Positions 6,343-9,884 of a stretch of 9,884 nucleotides of DNA are shown here, in pieces; the stretch's first letter is position 1; every line of letters starts with the position of its first letter. A program made the translations under genes and the position numbers. The stretch is from DATLGD01 sp035540755 (GTDB lineage Bacteria; Actinomycetota; Actinomycetes; Mycobacteriales; SCTD01). Location of the stretch: positions 1-9,884 of the forward strand of contig DATLGD010000167.1 in assembly GCA_035540755.1 (NCBI GenBank), in the 5' to 3' direction. Below the pieces are notes generated by a model. The model did not search any database. It saw only the letters and a list, made by a program, of their open reading frames with translations, and was not told the origin of the DNA.

Positions 6343-7035
6343 TCAGACCCGCACCGCGACCACGTCGACGACAGGACGGCCGTCGCGCAGGGCGCGGCGC
6401 TCGAACCTCGTCACGGGACGCGCGGCCGGTCGGGGCACGGTGCCGCCGGCGAACGACGGGCTCGCTCGCACCACCTCGAGCACCTGCTCGGCGTAGTGCG
6501 GCCAGTCGGTGGCCACGTGCAGCCGCCCGGCAGGGCGGAGCCGGTCGGCCACCAGACCGGCGAAGGCGGGGCTGACCAGCCGGCGCTTGTGGTGCCGCGC
6601 CTTCGGCCACGGGTCGGGGAACAGCACCCGCACCTCGTCGAGGGAGGCCGTCGGCAGCATGTCCCGCAGCACCACGAGCGCGTCGCCGTCGGCGACGCGG
6701 ACGTTGCGCAGTCCGCTCTCCTCGATCCGGCGCAGCAGCGCGGCGAGGCCGGCCGGGTGCACCTCGACCGCGAGGACGTCGCGATCGGGGTCCTCGGCGG
6801 CCATGGCGGCGGTCGCCTCCCCGTGCCCGAAGCCGATCTCGAGCACCACCGGGGCCGTGCGCCCGAACAGCCGCGGCAGGTCGAGTGGCCGGCCGTCGAC
6901 GTCGACGCCCAGGCGCGGCCACAGCCGGGTGAGGGCGTCGGCCGAGGCGGTGCCGAGGCGCCCGCGACGCATCGCGAAGGTGCGGATCGTCGGGTCCTCG
7001 CCGACCGGTCCGGCGGGCCAGTGCGTGCTGGTCAC
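6343..7035 (-). CDS. trmB: tRNA (guanine-N7-)-methyltransferase TrmB
   Basis: The 230-residue enzyme makes m7G at position 46 in the tRNA variable loop with S-adenosylmethionine. The SAM-binding loop is VVLEIGFGHGEATAAMA (63-79), followed by VLAVEVHPAGL (87-97), DGDAL (116-120), and the TrmB signature VLFPDPWPKARHHKRRL (137-153) with catalytic and tRNA-contacting residues D141, K145 and H148-R151. ATDWPHYAEQVL (175-186) and a C-terminal TRFERRALRDGRPV (209-222) complete the fold. All hallmark residues are present. The GTG at 7035 yields the expected length, and an ATG 21 codons downstream (FAMRRGRL) is a shorter alternative. It is divergent from nfeD across 62 bases and followed by the PPOX gene. 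Confidence 0.93.
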   Translation of the reverse strand: MTSTHWPAGPVGEDPTIRTFAMRRGRLGTASADALTRLWPRLGVDVDGRPLDLPRLFGRTAPVVLEIGFGHGEATAAMAAEDPDRDVLAVEVHPAGLAALLRRIEESGLRNVRVADGDALVVLRDMLPTASLDEVRVLFPDPWPKARHHKRRLVSPAFAGLVADRLRPAGRLHVATDWPHYAEQVLEVVRASPSFAGGTVPRPAARPVTRFERRALRDGRPVVDVVAVRV

Positions 7036-7047
7036 GCTCTCAGGGTG
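7036..7047 (-). promoter_or_regulatory. Possible leaderless -10 (CACCCT) of trmB
   Basis: On the minus strand, CACCCT (7042-7047) lies six bases before the GTG start, in the same geometry as the other leaderless promoters in this window, but lacks the initial T of TANNNT. No -35 was recognised. This is weak support on its own. Confidence 0.25.
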
Positions 7048-7057
7048 CCAGCCGCCG

Positions 7058-7079
7058 GATCAGGCGCGCAGCGCTGATC
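7058..7079. promoter_or_regulatory. Inverted repeat GATCAG-N10-CTGATC, candidate operator of nfeD-SPFH
   Basis: Perfect 6-bp arms at 7058-7063 and 7074-7079 end five bases before the nfeD -10 (TAGGTT, 7085-7090), covering its -35 region. They also lie 10-30 bases upstream of the possible trmB -10. Flanking CCG and CGG can extend the dyad with a two-base bulge. The A/T-containing arms are less expected by chance than all-GC arms. No adjacent regulator gene suggests what binds. Confidence 0.35.
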
Positions 7080-7084
7080 GCCGG

Positions 7085-7098
7085 TAGGTTGAGCCGCA
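7085..7098 (+). promoter_or_regulatory. Predicted leaderless promoter (-10 TAGGTT) of nfeD
   Basis: TAGGTT at 7085-7090 matches TANNNT and its last T is eight bases before the ATG at 7098. The bases between (GAGCCGC) give no good Shine-Dalgarno sequence. This also decides the start: the TTG at 7089 lies inside the -10 and would be untranscribed. Confidence 0.55.
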
Positions 7099-7535
7099 TG
7101 GAGGCGGCGCTGTGGCTCGTGGCGGGCGTCGTGCTGATCGTCGTCGAGATCTTCACCCTGGCGGTCTTCGCCGGGATGGTCGGAGCGGGCGCGCTGGTGG
7201 CCGCGCTGGCCGCGGCGCTCGGTGCGCCGCTGATCGTGCAGGCCGGCGCCTTCGTCGTCACCTCGACCGGGCTCATGGTGTTCGCCCGCGAGCCGGTGCA
7301 GCGCGCCCTCAACAAGGGCGGCAGCTCGGCCAGCGCCGACCCCCGGTCCATCGAGGGCATGACCGCCGTGGTCGTCGAGGCCGTCAGCGAGACGACCGGG
7401 CAGGTGCGCGTCCACGGCGAGCTGTGGCGCGCCCGGCCCTACGCCGGGACCGGCCCGGTCGAGGCCGGCCGGACGGTCAGCGTGGCCGCCGTCGAGGGCG
7501 CCACCCTGCTCGTGTACTCGCCCGACCTGACCTGA
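7098..7535 (+). CDS. NfeD-like membrane protein with C-terminal OB-fold domain
   Basis: This short-form NfeD protein has 145 residues and no protease domain. Three hydrophobic spans (about 4-22, 24-42, 45-63) are followed by a polar linker and an OB-fold domain (87-143) bearing the family signature GQVRVHGELWRARPYAG (101-117). Short NfeD proteins are partners of SPFH/flotillin scaffolds and are thought to act in their assembly or membrane organisation. The ATG at 7098 is chosen from the leaderless promoter. The SPFH gene begins 27 bases after its stop, so the two form an operon like Rv1487-Rv1488. Confidence 0.88.
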   Translation: MEAALWLVAGVVLIVVEIFTLAVFAGMVGAGALVAALAAALGAPLIVQAGAFVVTSTGLMVFAREPVQRALNKGGSSASADPRSIEGMTAVVVEAVSETTGQVRVHGELWRARPYAGTGPVEAGRTVSVAAVEGATLLVYSPDLT

Positions 7536-7551
7536 CCTCACCGCCCTACCG

Positions 7552-7557
7552 AAGGAG
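7552..7557 (+). promoter_or_regulatory. Strong ribosome-binding site AAGGAG of the SPFH gene
   Basis: AAGGAG is followed by five bases and the GTG at 7563. It is one of only a few textbook Shine-Dalgarno sites in the window, as expected for an internal operon gene, in contrast to the leaderless first genes. It fixes the GTG as the start. Confidence 0.75.
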
Positions 7558-7562
7558 AGCCC

Positions 7563-8552
7563 GTGGACATCGCCGCACTCGTCATCCTGGTCCTGGGAGG
7601 GCTGCTGCTGCTCGTCCTGGCCAAGACGGTGCGGATCGTGCCGCAGGCCAGCGTCTTCGTCATCGAGCGGCTCGGCCGCTACAGCCGCACGCTCGAGCCG
7701 GGCATCCACATCCTCGTGCCGGTGCTCGACCGGGTGCGGGTCAAGACCGACATCCGTGAGCAGGTCGTCGGCTTCCCGCCGCAGGCCGTCATCACCAAGG
7801 ACAACCTGGTCGTCGGCATCGACTCGGTCATCTACTACGTCGTCACCGACCCGGCCGCCGCCGAGTACAAGATCGAGAACGTCGTGCAGGCCATCGAGCA
7901 GCTGGTGGTGACGACGCTGCGCAACGTCGTCGGCGGCATGCAGCTCGAGGACGCGCTCACCGGGCGCGACACGATCAACGAGCGGCTGGCCACCGTGCTC
8001 GACGAGGCCACCGGCAAGTGGGGCGTGAAGGTCAACCGGGTGGAGATCCGCGGCATCGAGCCGCCCGCGACCATCCGGGACGCCATGGAGCAGGCGATGC
8101 GCGCCGACCGCGGCAAGCGCGCCGCGATCCTCACCGCCGAGGGCAGCCAGCAGTCGGCCATCCTCAACGCGCAGGGCGAGAAGCAGTCCGTCGTCCTCAA
8201 CGCCGAGGCCGACCGCGCCGCCGTCATCCTGCGCGCCGAGGCCGAGCGGGAGGCCGCGCTGCTGCGCGCCGACGGCGAGGCGCAGGCCATCGCCAAGGTG
8301 GTCAGCGCCATCCGCGAGGCCGGGGTCGACGAGACGGTGCTCGCCTACCAGCGCCAGCTCCTGCTGCCGCGCATCGCCGAGGGCTCGGCGAACAAGGTCT
8401 GGTTCGTGCCCACCGACGTGGCCGGCGCGCTGCGCACCGCCGCCGAGGGCGTCGGGCTCGGGATGCCCGAGCCGGCCCGCGCGTCCGGGCCGGCCGGCGT
8501 CGAGCCGCCCGTGCAGCTGCCCGTCGGGCGCGACGGCGAGAAGCCCGCCTGA
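7563..8552 (+). CDS. SPFH/band-7 domain protein (stomatin/QmcA-like)
   Basis: The 329-residue membrane scaffold protein has an N-terminal membrane anchor (about 3-20), the SPFH domain (about 22-180; VPQASVFVIERLGRYSRTLEPGIHILVPVLD and the NRVEIRGIEPP segment typical of stomatins), an alanine/glutamate-rich helical region (185-250), and a proline-rich tail (300-329). Such proteins oligomerise into large membrane-bound assemblies that organise membrane microdomains or hold proteases such as FtsH; the client here is unknown. The coiled region contains five 11-residue repeats. It follows nfeD with its own AAGGAG site; Rv1488 is the mycobacterial counterpart. Its stop is followed by a cluster of four hairpins that may end transcription. 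Confidence 0.92.
   Translation: MDIAALVILVLGGLLLLVLAKTVRIVPQASVFVIERLGRYSRTLEPGIHILVPVLDRVRVKTDIREQVVGFPPQAVITKDNLVVGIDSVIYYVVTDPAAAEYKIENVVQAIEQLVVTTLRNVVGGMQLEDALTGRDTINERLATVLDEATGKWGVKVNRVEIRGIEPPATIRDAMEQAMRADRGKRAAILTAEGSQQSAILNAQGEKQSVVLNAEADRAAVILRAEAEREAALLRADGEAQAIAKVVSAIREAGVDETVLAYQRQLLLPRIAEGSANKVWFVPTDVAGALRTAAEGVGLGMPEPARASGPAGVEPPVQLPVGRDGEKPA
8127..8291 (+). repeat. Five 11-residue (33-bp) tandem repeats within the SPFH coding region
   Basis: Residues 189-243 divide into five consecutive hendecads: ILTAEGSQQSA, ILNAQGEKQSV, VLNAEADRAAV, ILRAEAEREAA and LLRADGEAQAI. Two hydrophobic residues open each unit and Ala-(Glu/Gln/Asp) follows at positions 4-5. Eleven-residue periodicity is typical of right-handed helical coiled coils and of the extended helix in SPFH assemblies. 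The DNA units have diverged, so this is an old protein-level repeat. Confidence 0.8.
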
Positions 8553-8565
8553 CCCCCCGCCGTTC

Positions 8566-8692
8566 CCGCCAGGAGGGCTCCTGACGGTTTCGGGACCTCG
8601 CCTACCCGTCGGGAGGGCTCCTGGCGGGAGCCGGCAGGAGGGCTCCTGACGGCTTCGGGGACCCGCGAGACCGTGAGGAGGGCTCCTGGCGG
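8566..8692. repeat. Four copies of a 22-nt hairpin-forming repeat between convergent genes
   Basis: Copies lie at 8566-8587, 8606-8627, 8631-8652 and 8671-8692. All fit CCG, two variable bases, then RGGAGGGCTCC and TGRCGG. In each, CCG pairs with the terminal CGG and GGA pairs with TCC around a GGGC loop, giving 7-9 pairs with at most one mismatch (copy 2 uses two G-T pairs instead). Spacing between copies is 40, 25 and 40 bases. Copies 1 and 3 share the flank GACGG(T/C)TTCGGG and copies 2 and 4 share CTGGCGG, so the array is two tandem units of about 65 bp (8571-8635 and 8636-8700). It begins 14 bases after the SPFH stop and abuts the lipid-kinase stop. It may be a bidirectional terminator or a REP/BIME-like interspersed element. 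Confidence 0.75.
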
Positions 8693-8694
8693 TT

Positions 8695-9585
8695 TCAGCG
8701 GCGGGGGAGCAGCACGCGGACGGCGCCGGGGCGCACCGTGACCGTGCAGGGCAGCCGGCCGACCGGGTCGCCGTCGGCGAAGACGCGGAAGGGCCGGTCG
8801 GCGGCGATCCGCACCTCACGGGCCGGGCGCACGTCGACGGTCGGCTCCTCGACGTGCGTGCCCGCGAACACCTTCGGCAGCGCCTGCAGGAAGCGCAGCC
8901 GCGGCGTCGCCGAGGACGTGACGACGTCGAGCAGGCCGTCCTCGACCGAGGCGTCGGGAGCCAGGCGCATGCCGCCGCCGTAGCGGCCGGAGTTGGACGC
9001 GGCGACCGACCAGCCGTGCAGCGACAGCGGCTCGCCGTCGACGACGACGTCGAAGCGGGCGTGCTTCCAGGTGGCGACGGTCGCCAGCGCGCCGTAGGTG
9101 TAGACGTGGCTGCCCAGCGGCAGCCGGGTGCGCAGGACGCGCTCCTGCACCTCGCTGTCGAAGCCGACGCTCGCGATGCCGAGGAACGGCACCTCGACGC
9201 CGTCGGAGGACACGACGCCGAGGTCGATGGCGCGTTCCTCTCCCGAGGTGACGACGTCGACGGCCTCGACCGGCTCGCACGGCAGCCCGACGGCGCGGCA
9301 GAAGTCGTTGCCGCGCCCGCCGGGGAGCACGGCCAGCAGCCCACCGGCATCGCTCACCGCGGCCGCGACCCGCCCGACCAGGCCGTCGCCCCCCATGGCC
9401 ACGACGACCCGGTCGTCGGCGAGCGCCTCGCCGACGAGGGAGTCGGCGTGCTCGAGCGAGCGCGTCGGCGTGACGACGACGTCGTGCCCGGCGGCGCGCA
9501 GCGCGCGCTCGACCGTCGGCAGCAGCGACAGCGCGCGCCCGCCGCCGGCCGAGGGGTTGAGGACGACCTGCAGGCGTCGCGGCAC
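8695..9585 (-). CDS. Diacylglycerol kinase family lipid kinase
   Basis: The 296-residue cytosolic or membrane-associated lipid kinase has VVLNPSAGGGRA (7-18), VVAMGGDGLVGRVAAAV (61-77) and LLAVLPGGRGNDFCRAVGLP (83-102), the nucleotide-binding motifs of the DAGK/YegS fold. AIDLG (119-123), FLGIASVGFDSEV (134-146), the SNSGRYGGGMRLAPDA substrate-side loop (197-212) and VEDGLLDVV (214-222) follow. The usual GGDGT and GTGNDF/GTANDF are GGDGL and GRGNDF, as I recall in some actinobacterial members. It probably phosphorylates diacylglycerol to phosphatidic acid; Rv2252, the likely counterpart, has been linked to phosphatidylinositol mannoside synthesis. GTG at 9585 is chosen for its GGAGGA site and because the domain begins at residue 5; longer in-frame starts run into the upstream gene. 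It follows the FAD-linked oxidase by 14 bases. Confidence 0.9.
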   Translation of the reverse strand: MPRRLQVVLNPSAGGGRALSLLPTVERALRAAGHDVVVTPTRSLEHADSLVGEALADDRVVVAMGGDGLVGRVAAAVSDAGGLLAVLPGGRGNDFCRAVGLPCEPVEAVDVVTSGEERAIDLGVVSSDGVEVPFLGIASVGFDSEVQERVLRTRLPLGSHVYTYGALATVATWKHARFDVVVDGEPLSLHGWSVAASNSGRYGGGMRLAPDASVEDGLLDVVTSSATPRLRFLQALPKVFAGTHVEEPTVDVRPAREVRIAADRPFRVFADGDPVGRLPCTVTVRPGAVRVLLPRR

Positions 9586-9589
9586 GCGC

Positions 9590-9595
9590 TCCTCC
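9590..9595 (-). promoter_or_regulatory. Ribosome-binding site GGAGGA deciding the lipid-kinase start
   Basis: GGAGGA on the minus strand is followed by four bases and the GTG at 9585. It lies in the 14-base gap after the FAD-linked oxidase stop and rules in favour of this start over upstream in-frame codons at up to 9831. Confidence 0.7.
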
Positions 9596-9599
9596 GGTC

Positions 9600-9884
9600 T
9601 CAGCGGGTCGGTCGGGTCGGGCTCGCGGCCGGGTCGGCCACGAGCTTGCCCGGGTTCATCACCCCGGCCGGGTCGAGGACTGTTTTGACCGCCCGGAGCA
9701 CCTCCACGCCCAGCGCGCCGATCTCGGCCGGGAGGTGGTCCCGGTGATCGGTGCCGACGGCGTGGTGGTGGGTGATGGTCGCACCGCTGCCGACGATGGC
9801 GGCGGAGGCGGCGTCCTTGGCACGCTGCCACTGCCCGACCGGGTCGGTCGTCGACTGCCGGGCCAGCACGGTGAAGTAGAGCGA
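9600..9884 (-). CDS. C-terminal part of an FAD-linked oxidase, alkyl-DHAP-synthase-like (partial)
   Basis: Ninety-four codons from the window end to the TGA at 9600-9602 are open and read SLYFTVLARQ, a DPVGQWQRAKDAASAAIV helix, GATITHHHAVGTDHR, LGVEVLRAVKTVLDPAGVMNPGKL and a short Pro/Thr tail. This is the C-terminal domain of the GlcD/AGPS family of FAD-binding oxidases. The His-His-His segment and the NPGKL end are typical of alkyldihydroxyacetonephosphate synthase (ether-lipid pathway) and of Rv2251. The FAD-binding N-terminus lies beyond the window. Bacterial members often have unproven substrates, so ether-lipid synthesis is an inference. It is the first visible gene of an operon with the downstream lipid kinase, consistent with a glycerolipid role. 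Confidence 0.88.
   Translation of the reverse strand, partial: SLYFTVLARQSTTDPVGQWQRAKDAASAAIVGSGATITHHHAVGTDHRDHLPAEIGALGVEVLRAVKTVLDPAGVMNPGKLVADPAASPTRPTR

Noticed and set aside
7089..7097. Earlier TTG start for nfeD adding three residues
   Set aside because: The TTG begins inside the predicted -10 hexamer, so it would not be on the transcript. The hydrophobic first span begins just after the ATG at 7098.
8566..8692. CRISPR array
   Set aside because: Spacing is irregular (40, 25, 40), the intervals are themselves duplicated rather than unique spacers, and no cas gene is nearby.
7032..9350. 772-codon open frame on the minus strand spanning nfeD, the SPFH gene, the repeat array and part of the lipid-kinase gene
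   Set aside because: It runs across two well-supported genes and the intergenic hairpins with a low-complexity product. It results from scarce stop codons in GC-rich DNA.
9586..9831. N-terminal extension of the lipid kinase to an in-frame start at 9831
   Set aside because: The extension lies within the FAD-linked oxidase coding region, is low-complexity Arg/Gly/Pro, and a GGAGGA site directly precedes the GTG at 9585.

Overview
The window is high-GC bacterial DNA with dense, short-gapped genes and strongly GC-biased codon third positions. Its gene content points to an actinobacterium: an F420-type PPOX flavoprotein, a DUF3159 protein, a CeoB/CeoC pair, and start codons lying directly at predicted transcription starts. 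I suspect something near Geodermatophilales/Frankiales, but the sequence alone does not fix the genus. No rRNA, tRNA, CRISPR, transposase, phage or plasmid gene was seen, and no gene-free stretch exceeds about 150 bases.

Layout. Positions 1-5870 form a block whose gene order and relative orientation match, as I recall it, the Mycobacterium tuberculosis Rv2696c-Rv2689c region: the tail of a DUF3710-like gene, an OB-fold protein and a DUF3159 membrane protein (all +), two single-domain TrkA/RCK proteins of the CeoB/CeoC type (-), then a KimA-like APC-superfamily potassium transporter and a TRAM/TrmA-family RNA m5U methyltransferase (both +). The KimA-like gene and the RCK pair diverge from a 92-bp region holding an inverted repeat between their likely promoters. 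This makes a plausible potassium-homeostasis locus.

Positions 5893-7035 (-) carry trmB (tRNA m7G46 methyltransferase) followed by a PPOX-class F420-dependent oxidoreductase with its own apparent promoter. Positions 7098-8552 (+) hold an NfeD-like membrane protein and an SPFH/band-7 (stomatin/flotillin-like) protein, the classic NfeD-SPFH pair (compare Rv1487-Rv1488). Positions 8553-8694 separate two convergent operons and contain four copies of a 22-nt hairpin-forming repeat arranged as two about 65-bp units. Positions 8695-9884 (-) encode the C-terminus of an alkyl-DHAP-synthase-like FAD-linked oxidase (cut by the window end) followed by a diacylglycerol/lipid kinase, comparable to Rv2251-Rv2252.

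Most genes are conserved actinobacterial housekeeping or membrane-physiology genes. The points most worth a second look are the four-hairpin repeat, the KimA-like/RCK divergon with its inverted repeat, the similar inverted repeat before nfeD, and the recurring leaderless-promoter pattern. I see no clearly new defence or mobile system here.
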